From NCBI GenBank assembly GCA_026545765.1, contig CM048842.1:48493431-48557430 (forward strand): a stretch of 64,000 bases of DNA, read 5' to 3'. The notes under the pieces are model-generated. The model made no database searches. It worked only from the letters and a program-made list of their open reading frames with translations, and was not told the DNA's origin. This stretch comes from Plantago major (taxonomy: Eukaryota; Streptophyta; Magnoliopsida; Lamiales; Plantaginaceae). Position 1 is the first letter of the stretch; every line of letters starts with the position of its first letter. A program made the translations under genes and the position numbers. Positions 33,697 to 44,762 of the stretch are shown here, one piece after another.

Positions 33697-34202
33697 TGTC
33701 ACGGTCCAACAATCTTACGGTCAAAAGCGTTTTAGTAGTCAAGAAGGAATTAAGCGTTCTCTAGAATGTTAAAGTCATGGATAATGAGCGTTCTAGAATG
33801 TCCTTGTATATAGTAGATGAATAAAAGCTTGTAGATATAGAACTTGGTAGAAGGTTCTAGGTCATAGAAGGTTCTAGAAAGATCTTGTATATTCTTGTAT
33901 ATTATGGAGACTTGTAAATGGTAGGAGCTTGGTAGAATGCTCTAGAACATAGGAGGAACTAGAAACATCTCCACTCTTCCATCAAGGAGGTGGGATACAT
34001 GTATATATAGGCCTTTGGCCTTCACATTTTGATCATGAAGCAAATACAAGCAAACAAAGCTTTCTTGCAAACTTTCAAGTTCTCAACACACTCTTCCTAC
34101 ACATTTAGCACTTTGGTGGGAAGGCTTACTAGCTAGTCTCGGCGAACTAGTCTAGTGCCGCTTGGTCGAGATTTCTTCTGAATCAAAGTTTCATCCGTGA
34201 CA
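33697..34202 (+). repeat. 5' LTR of the Gypsy-type element
   Basis: 506 bp, TGTCAC...GTGACA. It contains a TATA-like TACATGTATATATAGG near 33993-34008. The central part from about 33800 is almost identical to the 3' LTR; the outer parts differ by many short indels. Confidence 0.88.
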
Positions 34203-34279
34203 AGTGGTATCGAGCCAGTGTGGTTACGTAGCTTCGTGTTGGAGATAGTTCTTGGGAAAGTTAGTGCAAGAAGGAAGGA

Positions 34280-35300
34280 ATGGAGTCGGTTCAGCGTGGT
34301 GATGCTCCAGTGGCGCAAGGGTTAAGTCCATGGAGGCTCGGGTGACTGGGTCGAGGAGTCGTGGATGACCACGATGGTATGGAGGACTGATGGGCGGGTA
34401 AGGCGTTGGAGGACAACCGTGAGGAGTTGGAGGCGGTGTTGGCCACCATCAACTCTCATGCTACGGATATTCATGCCGTGTTGAGGCTACAAGGTAGAGA
34501 TGAAGGAGCATGGAAACCATCAAGGCGAAGATGGTTATACTTGAAAGGGCTATGGCGATGTTGGGGAACATGGAGGTGTGGCACCTCGTGGATTGATGTT
34601 AGAGGCTAATCCATTGAGGGTCTAGGAATGCTCGGAGATCGATGATTTTCTTTGGGCCATGGGCGATACTTTGGTGCTTGCAACATTAGGGATGATCTGA
34701 CAAAGTTACAAACGGCTCCTTACTACTTGGTTGAGGCGGCTCTACTATGGTGGAGGCGTGAGGCGGACATTGAGCGAGGCCTTGTCCGGATGGAGACATG
34801 GGGCGATTTCAAGGCCGAGTTCAGCGCCATTCTACCGCAGAATGTGGAGTTGAGGCTCGGGCTAGGCTCGAGCAATTGGCATAAGCGGGACCATTAAGGA
34901 GTATGTGAAGGAGTTCGAGATCATGCTCGAGTTGCCAAGCATAGCAGGCTTCGGAGGCCTGTTGCATTCATCGATGGTCTCAAGCCGTGGGCAAAGCTTG
35001 AGATTCAATAGTGACATACTGAGAATGTGTCGAGGCTATTGCGGTGGCCGAGCAGTTGATCGAGTTGAAGTCTTTGAGTGGCAAGCGAAGTTTAGGAAGG
35101 AGGACGATGGAAAAGGTGGGGAGACCGCCCACTAAGTCGGGGAAGATGGCATCCTATTCCGGAAAGCTTACGGAGGACTCAGGTAAGTCCAAAGCTTGTC
35201 ACATTTGTGGTTCTACTAATCACTTGAAGTATAATTGTCCCATGAGGGGGGAGAAAGTTGCCTTGACACACGGATCAGGAGTGCGAGGCGGAAGGTGAAG
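34280..35300 (+). pseudogene. Gag remnant with CCHC zinc knuckle
   Basis: Gag pieces lie in several frames. ATG at 34280 (MESVQRGDAPVAQGLSPW) is stopped after 21 codons. A retrotransposon-gag segment with LQTAPYYLVEAALLWWRREA lies at 34690-34880 and KEFEIMLELP at 34905. A zinc knuckle, CHICGSTNHLKYNC (C-x2-C-x4-H-x4-C), lies at about 35199-35240. The frame must change at least three times, so no intact Gag can be made. Confidence 0.8.
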
Positions 35301-35308
35301 AGGCCCAA

Positions 35309-35791
35309 ATGGGATCCTTGCACTTGCTCAATGCCCTCAAGGCAAATGTCGAGCCAAACAAGGGGCCAAGTAGGGGGTCTATGTTTGTGGATGCCTTGAT
35401 TGGGGGCAAGAAGGTGAAGGCTCTTGTTGATACGGGGGCAACCCACAACTACATGCGGGAAGAAGTGGCAAGGGCTTTGGAGTTGGCCATCTCACCAAGA
35501 CAAGGGTCGATGAAGTCCGTGAATGCGACTCAGAAGAAGGTTTGCGGGCAAGCCAAGAATGTTGAGTCGCGGAGGCGAGGAGAAATCTCGTTCACCATAG
35601 TTCCCATGGATGACTATGAAGTAGTCTTGGGACTGCGATGGTTTGATGAGGTTCGGGCTTTCATTGTTCCTTTCTCTGATGCACTAATCATTTTGGATCA
35701 TGAAAAGACTAGGGTCATCCCGACTAGGAGGGAAGTAAGAATGCAGTATGGTCTCGGCCATGCGATTCGAGCGGGGACTCAAAAACGATGA
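35309..35791 (+). pseudogene. Retropepsin-like aspartic protease domain of the Gypsy element
   Basis: Open for 160 codons. FVDALIGGKKVKALVDTGAT holds the catalytic DTG, followed by HNYMREEVARALEL and a downstream VVLGLRWF segment, the normal order for a Ty3/Gypsy protease. Upstream it joins the zinc-knuckle frame only through a one-base shift. After RVIPTRR the frame continues for about 17 codons and stops where reverse transcriptase should begin. Confidence 0.8.
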
Positions 35792-36039
35792 AGGAATCTT
35801 TTCGGGCGCGGACATGCCCAAAGGAGGAGGCATGATTCCCCAGGAGGCCTTTGAGCGACTTAAGGCATGATGGCTGAAGGCCGGTACCTACTTTGCGGAT
35901 CATGCCAAAATCTGAGGTCGACCGATGCATCGACTTTGCTATAGGAGGCGATGCAAGATGGACTCAGAGCTCGAGAGCCGGAATTTGAATGACAAGGAGT
36001 TCGACACCTTGACCAAGCGAGGGTAACAAATCGTGTAGT

Positions 36040-36327
36040 CGATGCTCGAAGGCGGAGGGCGGATCTTCTTGCAATAAGCGAATAAAGAAAAATCTCAAGG
36101 AGCGCATACGAGAAGGCTTAGAACAAGATCCCGTGGCCCGGGACATAAGGGAGCTAGCAACCGGAAGACAACCTATGAATCCGCATAACTTAGTGACGAG
36201 GTACTCGGGACACAACCCCTCGGCCTACACTTTTACCAAATCATTACAGGAAGAGGTCGATCTTGCACAGGCATCGTTGGACAAGGCTACGGAGGAAATG
36301 AAGAAGTGGATAGATCATGAGGCGTGA
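36040..36327 (+). pseudogene. Integrase relic created by internal deletion
   Basis: One frame reads KERIREGLEQDPVARDI, then RELATGRQPMNPHNLVTRYS, then AQASLDKATEEMKKW and a stop. In complete chromovirus-like Gypsy elements the first phrase belongs near the start of integrase and the later ones near the end of its core (host-range TGQQP and KKWAD regions). The intervening catalytic core is absent. Confidence 0.6.
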
Positions 36328-36373
36328 AATTCCAAGAAGGTCGAGCCGAGGACGGCGACATAGGTGGGGAGAA

Positions 36374-36898
36374 TGTCACGGTCCAACAATCTTACGGTCG
36401 AAGCGAAGCATTTTCAAGGCCCAAGTCCAAGAAGGAATTAAACATTCTCTAGAATGTTCCCAAGTCCATGGATAATGAAGCATTCTCTAGAATGTCCTTG
36501 TATATAGTAGATGAATAAAAGCTTGTAGATATAGAACTTGGTAGAAGGTTCTAGGTCATAGAAGGTTCTAGAAAGATCTTGTATATTCTTGTATATTATG
36601 GAGACTTGTAAATGGTAGGAGCTTGGTAGAATGCTCTAGAACATAGGAGGAACTAGAAACATCTCCACTCTTCCATCAAGGAGGTGGGATACATGTATAT
36701 ATAGGCCTTTGGCCTTCACATTTTGATCATGAAGCAAATACAAGCAAACAAAGCTTTCTTGCAAACTTTCAAGTTCTCAACACACTCTTCCTACACATTT
36801 AGCACTTTGGTCGGAAGGCTTACTAGCTAGTCTCGGGGCGAACTAGTCTAGTGCACTTGGTCGAGATTTCTTACGAATCAAAGTTTCATCCCGTGACA
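36374..36898 (+). repeat. 3' LTR of the Gypsy-type element
   Basis: 525 bp, with the same ends as the 5' LTR. About 350 consecutive bases in the middle differ by only one or two substitutions from the 5' copy, indicating recent insertion. Confidence 0.88.
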
Positions 36899-38415
36899 AG
36901 TGCCCTTGTTTTCTGTGCCACTGTTAGTGGATGAGAGATTTTTGTATCAACTGTTATCTGGTCAGAAGACGGAGAACCATTGTTCGATAAGTCATCTTTT
37001 GTATAATCATTTGTGATACAGAACGCATTTCCGCAAGTGTTTTGCATGAGTAGTGTGTGTGAGATTATAATAATCTCTTCATTCCGGATCCAATTATCCG
37101 CGAAGAGAAAATTGAATAAAATATAAGATATGGTAAAAATTAATAGAGAGATTGAATAAAGTAGGAGAGATAGTGAATAAATTAAGAGATAAATTTTTCT
37201 TTAAAAGGATGCGAAGTTGAATTTGAACGTCACAAAATGGAATGCGAGGAGTTGAATTGGGAGTATAACATAACAAGACCATGAACAAATTATAACAACG
37301 AACTGTAGGAGAACAAAGAAAAATTTGGTGCAAAAAGGACTAGAATGAAAAAATCATTAATGAATATGATCCGTACAAGTCTGTAAGTTTGTGCGCGCTC
37401 TAGGTCGGGTGATTTACACACACTAAAGCGTAACTTCTACAAATGGCGTGTGGGGATCACTAACCGAAGATAAAAGGTGGTGGTTCTGTCATGTTAAGTT
37501 TTGGATTCATCGTATAGAAATGTAAAAGGAAGCTAAAGGAAAACATGGTTAAAAACATCTAAACAATACTTCTGGAAATAAGGTTCAGAAAGATCAAAGA
37601 CTTGTTAAAGTTGTTGCCACTAAAAATGGTCAGAGACCTACTGACAAAGGAAAGTCAATGATCTCCGAAGTTTCTGGAATTGGCAAGACTATTGGAATAA
37701 GCAAGTGATCATAACGGTGAAGCACAAGTGAGGAGATCAATTTAATCAATATAAAGACTGAAGCTCAATGTTTTCAACTCAACGAATCTAAATATCAGTG
37801 TAATTTTCTGACAACTTGCTCAAAATTTATTAAACTGAAATCGCTGAAAACCAATTCGAAACAGGAGCGAGAGAAGAGAAGCTACCAAAATAAACTGAAA
37901 ATTTGACTTATATATATATTGAAAGAAGTTACTCGGAGAATCTAGTGATTCTTATTTATGTAGTACTGTAAAAGAGATGTGTAACTTGCTTATGCGGTTG
38001 TGGCGCCAGATTTGCTACCGTGCATAGTATGCTACTCAGTAATAGCTTAATCGAAATATAATAAACTACAACCGCCGAAAAAAATTTAAAGGTTTGTAAT
38101 TCTTTTTGAATATTTAAATGGCAAAAAGAAACAGTATGAATATTGGTGATACGAGTCTATTTATAATGGAAAAGGATATATAGTAGTATAATTTATTTTT
38201 AAGATTCAAAATCTCATATTAAGAAAAAACGATAGTTTTGATTGGGATGAACTAGTCAATGGCCCATCAACACTTGACGCCGAATGAAAATAAAATTTGG
38301 TACATGGATAGAATTTTAAATTAATTACCATAAATGTATGGTGTTGAATACATAATACAAATACAAGGAATCCTTCTCTTCTTAATTTGTTCATGAACCA
38401 CATAAATCTAAAAAA
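36899..38415. other. Intergenic with a MITE and a possible coding relic
   Basis: Holds the MITE at 37073-37263. Near 37560-37710 a + strand frame (NKVQKDQRLVKVVATKNGQR, then TDKGKSMISEV) looks like retroelement-derived low-complexity coding sequence, with stops before and after. The remainder is AT-rich with nothing recognised. Confidence 0.35.
37073..37263. mobile_element. Stowaway-like MITE (CTTTATTCA family, copy 3, reversed)
   Basis: Contains TTGAATAAAGTAGGAGAGAT and GAAGTTGAATTTGAACGTC, the reverse complements of phrases in the copies at 9373 and 10191. Ends are CTCTTCATTCCGGATCCAAT and GAGTTGAATTGGGAG. The TA duplication is approximate. Confidence 0.65.
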
Positions 38416-39257
38416 CTATGGCAACTCATAACGACACACGGGACACATATGACTACCACGCTGCAACCACTGAACACTACATTCTTCGTGAAAAACATGC
38501 GAACACGGCATCCTCTTCATCTCGGATCCAAGAGACAACTTTTCGAGACACACTGCACAACCAGACTCTTTCTAATCATCATCCAAAAGTATGATATCTT
38601 GTAGCGAATCGACTGAAGACTTGGAGGCAGTAGTTGGCTTCTTGGAGTAGGACATTGCTTTGTCCATCAACTCAGTCATTGTATGTGGTCTACTAATAGC
38701 TAGAAAATACTCCTTGAAATATGTTGTGTCACCGGCTCTTTCATTCATCTTCTTTTCCGTGTACCAAGAGTCCCACGTCCGTCCCTCACTCTCGGGAACT
38801 TGAATGATCTTCTTGATTGGCAAGGTGATGGACAATTGGTCCGTGGGGTCTTCTAAAACTTGAAGGATGAAATCAAGGAAGTAATCGATGAGCTGATCCT
38901 TAGAGTGTAGAGAAGCGTTTGCCATGTCCATGTAGTCATTGAACTCATCCTGTGAGTAATCAACTCGATCGAGTGGAAACTGAACAAACTTTGATAAAAT
39001 TTCGTTAGATCGAGTTTAAAAATAGCAGGATTTGAAACTCTAGGGATCGAGAACACTTGTGACAACATGAGCCCATAGAACAATCGTTTTGATTCACTCC
39101 AATATTCAACATAGACTTTGAGATTAAAGCCCAGTTCTGTTGTTGGAATCGTCGTCCACTGTGAAGAGCAGTGGGTGGCGTCAAAGCGGATGGAATAGAT
39201 TGGATGGGAATTAATGGGCGGGAGCCATACGAGAAGATCAGGAGGAGGAGAATTCAT
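38416..39257 (-). pseudogene. RING-H2 E3 ubiquitin ligase gene with frameshift and in-frame TAG
   Basis: Single-exon gene; ATG at 39257, final stop at 38416-38418. The N-terminal part (MNSPPPDLLVWLPPINSHPI, then NLKVYVEYWSES) runs to about 38990. A one-base loss in an A run there (LTK then ILSKFVQFPLDRVDYSQDE) is needed to continue. The second part ends DIILLDDD and is cut by TAG at 38572-38574. The same frame goes straight on into ESGCAVCLEKLSLGSEMKR, PCSHVFHEECSVQWL and MCPVCRYELP: a complete RING-H2 (C-x2-C-x14-C-x-H-x2-H-x2-C-x10-C-x2-C). One stop therefore separates the catalytic RING from the rest. Allowing for both lesions the product would be about 280 residues. Family beyond RING-H2 not recognised. 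Confidence 0.75.
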
Positions 39258-40652
39258 CAACTGCTAGCGTACTGTTTTGCTTGATTGCTGTTGATTCAAG
39301 CTAATAATGTATTGGTAAGAAACTAACGGGATGGGAACGAACTACTCTATTCACCAAAAATATATAGATATAGAATTCTAAAATATGGCAATTATGTACA
39401 CTTAATTAGGTGGGACTCGGACTTGGTATATATTATCTCTTCGGTCCGGTTATCGGTTTGAAGATTTTGGAAATTTCGGTTTTCGGTTTGGGCCGGTCCA
39501 AAACAGAAAAAAAACCGGGCTAGACCGGAAAAAACCGATTTTTATATCAAAACAAAATCCTAGCCCCATTCTTATTCCAGATTCCAGAGTCTGTAGCGCT
39601 TTTCCGATTTCCAGAATCCAGAGTATCTCCGCTCCGCCCACCGGCCTCCCTCCACCCTACGCCACTCTGGAACCTACTGGAAAAGCTTGATCTAGCTACT
39701 GCAATTTTCTCCAATTCCGGGTAATCATTTCTCACTTAAATTTCCTAAATGGGTTAAATAGGTAATAATAGGCAATGAGAGACTTTCTGCTGCTAATGCT
39801 ATTTGGCTATGACGTCGATTTCCGGAAGATAAGAGAAGACGCAGAACTACTCTTCGTACTAGACTAAAGATGTCAGCTTCGGTGTTCCAAATTTCTATTT
39901 CATTGTGCTGTATTTCATTCCGGAAGATGAGAGACTTTCTGCTGCTAATGCTATTTGGGTTTTTTCGGTTTGCTATTTGGGTTTGTTCAGTATGTAGTTG
40001 ATCTAATTACAAACTTTGCATTATGTATACTGTTTATTTTCTGGTTATTGGATAAAACTACGAATTCTGGAATTTGAGATATTTCATTGCAGTGTTCTTT
40101 CAAAATTGGTAGTAGTTGATCTATTACAAAGTTTAGCATTGTGTTCTTATTTTGATACTTACATGTGTGAGAGGTGATTACTGTTTACTCATGCCCTGTG
40201 ATTTCTTTGTTTTATATAAAGGGTCATGTTTTTACTATTACACAAATCCTCAATGGCACCTTCATTTTGTTATTCTTACTAAAAAAACACGGTGATACTT
40301 TTAAGTTCACTATTGTTTCTGTAATTTCTTGTTTATAGTTTTTCCGGAGACATATGTTCACGGTTTTAGTGATAGTTCAACATTTTCTAAATTTCTTAAC
40401 AAGGTTTAGTTAGTGGTATAAGTTTCTAAAGGAGGGGGAAAAAATGATTTGAAGCCATGGCAATCTTTTAGAACGTTTTACAGCTATATGAATGCTTAGT
40501 AAATGAAGCAGTTGCTTATGAGAATTCATCAAAAGAAATTTCATGTGTGATTCTCCATTGTATGTATGTATTGATGGAAAGAGTGAAGCTTATTCTTCTA
40601 AACTTTTTTTATTATCCAGGTGCATTATAATTATTATTTCGACTGAGATTGT
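39258..40652. other. Divergent intergenic region and probable 5' UTR intron
   Basis: Lies between the leftward RING-H2 gene and the rightward At1g73970-like gene. CGGTTT/CCGGTC-rich sequence at 39440-39540 resembles hAT subterminal repeats. A probable non-coding first exon of the rightward gene spans roughly 39550-39721 with a donor TCCGG|GTAATC, and the acceptor TTATCCAG at about 40612-40619 lies just before the start codon. Confidence 0.45.
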
Positions 40653-43600
40653 ATGATGGCAAAGCAACCCCAATCTTTTTTCCTTGAAGAATGGTTGCAG
40701 GCTGTAAGCTTCACGAGCAACAAAACAAGTGGGTCTGTGCATTCTGCTTCTGCACAAGCAATCATCCAAGCTTGGGCTGATCTTAGAGATTCACTTCAAA
40801 AGCAGTCTTTCAATAGCCATCACGGCCAAGCTTTAAAGGTTCTTGTTAGTTCTCAAGCTTCTGTTTACGTGGCAGATCCACAAGCAAAGGTTCTTGTTTC
40901 CATACTCTCTTCGCAACATCTCACTCTTCCCCGGGATATATTTCCTTTGTTCCTTAGGCTTCTGTATATTTGGGTGAGGAAATCAAGACAATCTTCTCCC
41001 ATTATTGATTCTGCTATCGAAGTACTCGTGAACATTTTATCCAAGCAATCTAATTCAGATGAGAGCTCTCTTTACTTCTCTGAAGGTATTCTTCTCCTGG
41101 GTGCATTTTCTTTCCAGTCATCTGCATCTGAGAAATCCAAAACTGCCTGCTTGGAATTGCTCTGCAAGTTATTGAAAGAAAAGTACAAGTTTATATCGTT
41201 GTCTGACGAACTAGTATCTCATGCTCTTGCTGGAGCTGGATATGCCCTGTCTTCTTCCTTGAGCACACACTTTGGAAGAATTCTAGATACTTTGCTAAGT
41301 GTTTGGGGTCAAGGAGGTTCTACTGAGAGCATTTCTCAGAGCCTCATGTTACTGCATTTAGTCGAGTGGGCTTTATCTAATGCCTTGCACCTACGTTCCT
41401 TGGATAAACTTGACTGTGTAAGTGATCTCTTGGAAAAAGTTAGGCCTGGTCATTCTTCCGCTGCCGTAGTTATCATTGCAGGTGGAGTACTGAGGGCCAC
41501 CAATAGATCTGGATCAAGTGGCTTCTTGCATCTTAAAAATTCTGCTGAGGAATGCATCGAGATCACGGCGAGAAATTTTGCTACTGTAGCCAATGGTTTT
41601 GGCCCCGAAAATGAACCCAGGCATAGTTTTCTTTTGCAGTGTATAACACTAGCTTTTGCACGAGCTGGCTCAGTCTCCTACCGACCTTCCCTATTTGTGG
41701 CCCTTGCTCAAGCATTATTGACGGAAATTTTCCCTTTAAGGCGCATGTATAATAAGATTCTTAGATTTCCTGGAGAAAGTTTGGGAGTGGTTCTCCATGA
41801 GATCAAACAACATCTTGGTGGCATAATTTTCAAGGAAGCAGGAGCAGCAACTGGGGTTTTTTGCAATATGTATGCCTCTGCAAATGAAGACAGTCGGAGC
41901 ACAGTTGAGAATCTCATATGGGATTACTGTCAGGAAGTCTACATGTTGCATCGGCAAACAGGTTTTGTGCTTCGTGGCAGGGGTGTCAATATAATTAGCG
42001 AAATCGAGAAAATTGCTGAATCTGCTTTCCTTATGGTCGTGGTTTTTGCATTAGGAGTAACAAAGCACAAGTTCAAATCGAGAATAAATGAAGTAACTCG
42101 ATTACAAACTTCTGTGAGAATATTAGTTTCTTTCTCATGCATGGAGTATTTTCGTCGGATGCGTTTGCCTGAGTACATGGATACAATTAGAGCTGTTATA
42201 GTTAGCTTGCAGGAGAATGAATCAGCTTGTATCTCATTTGCAGAATCTATACCTTCCTATGAAGATTTACTAAAAAACCACGGTACTAATTTGGTCTCTG
42301 TCTAGTTCTGTTCAACCTGTATTGGGGGTACTGTTTGGTAGATTTAACAAGTGTCTTACAGGTTCTTCCGGCTTGCCGGAGGTGGAGTATCTTTGGGCTA
42401 CTGATGAAGTACAGACTGCACGGATTGTGTTTTACATGCGAGTTATTCCAACATGTATCGAGCATATACCAGCTTCTGTCTTTGAGAAAGTGGTCACACC
42501 TACTATATTCCTGTATCCTACATTGAACCAGTAGATTTCTGAAAAGAAAGAGTCAATTTTAACTTTATTGATGATTGTTGTCCTTAACATGTACATTGAA
42601 TAGATACATGGGACATCCAAATGGTAAAGTTGCCAGATATTCACATTCAATGTTTGCATCTTTTATATCTTCTGGTAAAGATCCTGTGTCAGATGAAAGA
42701 GTTTTACTGAAGGAGAAGCTTGTTTTTTATTATGTACAGAGATCATTAGAGGTATTAGATTCTTGACAACCATGCCATCAACTCATTATTATCTAGTTTG
42801 ACACTGTTAGTATTTTTGAGATTCTAACTGTTCACTCATGTTTAATTCAGGGATATCCTGGGATAACACCATTCGAGGGAATGGCTTCAGGTGTTGCTGC
42901 ACTTGTTAGACATCTTCCTGCTGGAAGTCCGTCTATATTTTATTGCATTCATTGTCTAGTTGAAAGTGCTAAAAGCCTGTGCAGTGAGAACTGGGAGGCA
43001 GACTCGGAGCCATCTAATAAGTTGCTAGATCTTCTTTTACACCTGCTCACCTTAGTTGATATACAGGTAGAGCCTCCTCACATAATCTTGAAAAGTTTGA
43101 AGCAGATCTATTGATAAAAAACACAAGGTTGTAGTTTGTGAACTATCATGCTCTCTTTTCGCTGCGTGTACCAAATTCATTGGTATTTTTAGCAGATGCA
43201 TGTGTCACCAAGCCTCACAAAATTAAGATTTTAATCCGGGGTATGCAGAAAGGAACTGTTATGTTTAGTCCTGAACAGTGTTTAGTTTAACATGTACTCC
43301 CTTGTTGTGTTTAGGTTTACATGTACAGATTTACTTCCTTACTGTGTTATAATAACATTCTTGTTTCCCAATTCACACCTTTACAAATTACAAGATATGT
43401 CAATGGACTTTTTTTCTTATTTATGACTGGTTGTTGGAGGTAATTTAGAAGGGCTTGCTGCAGGTTCTACCTAGTTTAATGAGGCTACTGGCCCAGCTGA
43501 TTGTCCAGCTGCCTGTTGAAGCCCAGAACATGCTCCTTAACCAGCTGTATCAACAGATAGCAGAATCTGATGATGTTACACGGAAACCTGCATTGATTTC

Positions 43601-43730
43601 ATGGCTGCAGTCCCTTTCCTACCTATGTTCTCAAGGTGCAGACAGAAAGGAACCTCAGTTGGTCGGAGAAACTGCATCTGCCAGATCTCCTGGTTCAGTA
43701 ATCTTGAACAGAATTTTTGCCCGGCTGTAG
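40653..43730 (+). CDS. Conserved plant protein of unknown function (At1g73970 family)
   Basis: Complete five-exon gene: 40653-42282, 42362-42512, 42604-42751, 42851-43066 and 43464-43730, all GT-AG with consistent phases; 803 residues, matching the Arabidopsis At1g73970 length as I recall it. The N-terminus is MMAKQPQSFFLEEWLQAVSF. The protein is almost wholly helical, Leu-rich and without membrane segments or signal peptide, which suggests an ARM/HEAT-like solenoid. Conserved stretches include QTARIVFYMRVIPTCI, GHPNGKVARYSHSMF, FEGMASGVAALVRHLPAGSP and ESDDVTRKPALISWLQSLSY. No catalytic motif is visible; biochemical role unknown to me. No lesions. The last exon's short variable tail (ILNRIFARL) is the least certain part. 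Confidence 0.85.
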
Positions 43731-44265
43731 TCATTGAGGTGCAGTACTCTATACTTTTCGAGCTCAAATCAATGTCAAATATGTAACTGATGGAAATGCA
43801 TGACTTTCAGTTAAAATTATACTCCCTGCTTTTATTAAAATTTGTCATTCTGGTTTTTCCATACTCACCCCTTTATTCTTTTTTTTTTATCTAATGGAGT
43901 CATCAGATCTTGTCATTCATTTATTCCTTTTGTTTGTGGCAAGATCATTATTATGTAGGGGTAGGTAATATCGGGAACAAAGACCTACCTTGTTCTTATT
44001 GTGTGTCAAAATTCCGAAGTGACAAATAAAAAAAACATGGATATTATTTATATCATGTGTTTTTTACACAAATCTCTCCTGGATAATCTACATATTACAT
44101 GTAAATGGGTGCTCCATCAGTTTATTACTTTCATATTCCTGCCTTTAGTTTTACAATAGTCAACGTTAAAATGACCAAAATGCCCATTAAAATACAATAA
44201 TAACAATTAAACTGAAAAGAAAATAAAATCAAAGAAAATTCAAAATTTAACGAAGAATGAACCCA
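43731..44265. other. 3' flank of the At1g73970-like gene
   Basis: Probable 3' UTR, then AT-rich sequence. No gene recognised. Confidence 0.35.
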
Positions 44266-44269
44266 ATAT

Positions 44270-44460
44270 ATATTCCGGCAGCGCGGAGCTTTGTTTTGCT
44301 CCACCAATAAAGCTGCAAAGCTCCGATCTTGGGCAGTTGGCTAACTGCTCCAGATCGGAGCAGTTTACGCTCCCATGGCGAGTTTTCAAAGCTCTGACTG
44401 GAGCAGCTCTGCCTGGGCAAAGCTTCAAATGCTCCGCTTGTGGCGGAGCTTGAAGATGCC
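44270..44460. repeat. GC-rich cluster of GGAGC/GCTCC modules
   Basis: GCGGAGCTTTG, GCAAAGCTCCGATCT, AGATCGGAGCAG, GGAGCAGCT and GCTCCGCTTGTGGCGGAGC occur in both orientations within 190 bp, so several hairpins are possible (AGCTCCGATCT against AGATCGGAGC is perfect over ten bases). Comparable to the island at 16208-16336, but without the same outer arms. Confidence 0.6.
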
Positions 44461-44762
44461 ATATCCATTGGCCATGTGAGTTTGCTGTTTTCATTTATTT
44501 TGATGTTTTTAATATTATTTATGACATAATAATATGTCCCAGGGGGTATTTGATGGATTAGTTAATGGTTTCAAAATTTTGTGTAATAAAATGTTAACGG
44601 CAGGGTGTATGAAAGTAACTAACTTACGGAGCACTGTTATGGTTTATGCATAATATGTCCATTATCCAAGGGAGGTTTGTGTAAAAACCCTTACATACAT
44701 ATAGTTAGTGTGTACAGAATGAGAATAGAACATGATTTGGAACTTGATTGAAAGCTACTTTT

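Larger units (their letters stand above)
33697..36898 (+). mobile_element. Internally deleted Gypsy-type LTR retrotransposon (gag-pro only)
   Basis: LTRs at 33697-34202 and 36374-36898 both start TGTCACGGTCCAACAATCTT and end GTGACA. Just inside the 5' LTR is a primer-binding site for initiator Met tRNA (TGGTATCGAGCC at 34205-34216, one base short). The polypurine tract AGGTGGGGAGAA precedes the 3' LTR. The interior codes for gag pieces, a zinc knuckle and a retropepsin, then a short integrase relic. Reverse transcriptase and RNase H are missing, so it is non-autonomous. No convincing 5-bp target duplication is visible (CACTG against AGTGC). Confidence 0.88.

Noticed and set aside
33692..36903. 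Possible 5-bp target duplication around the Gypsy element
   Set aside because: The flanks read CACTG and AGTGC; they do not match as direct repeats.
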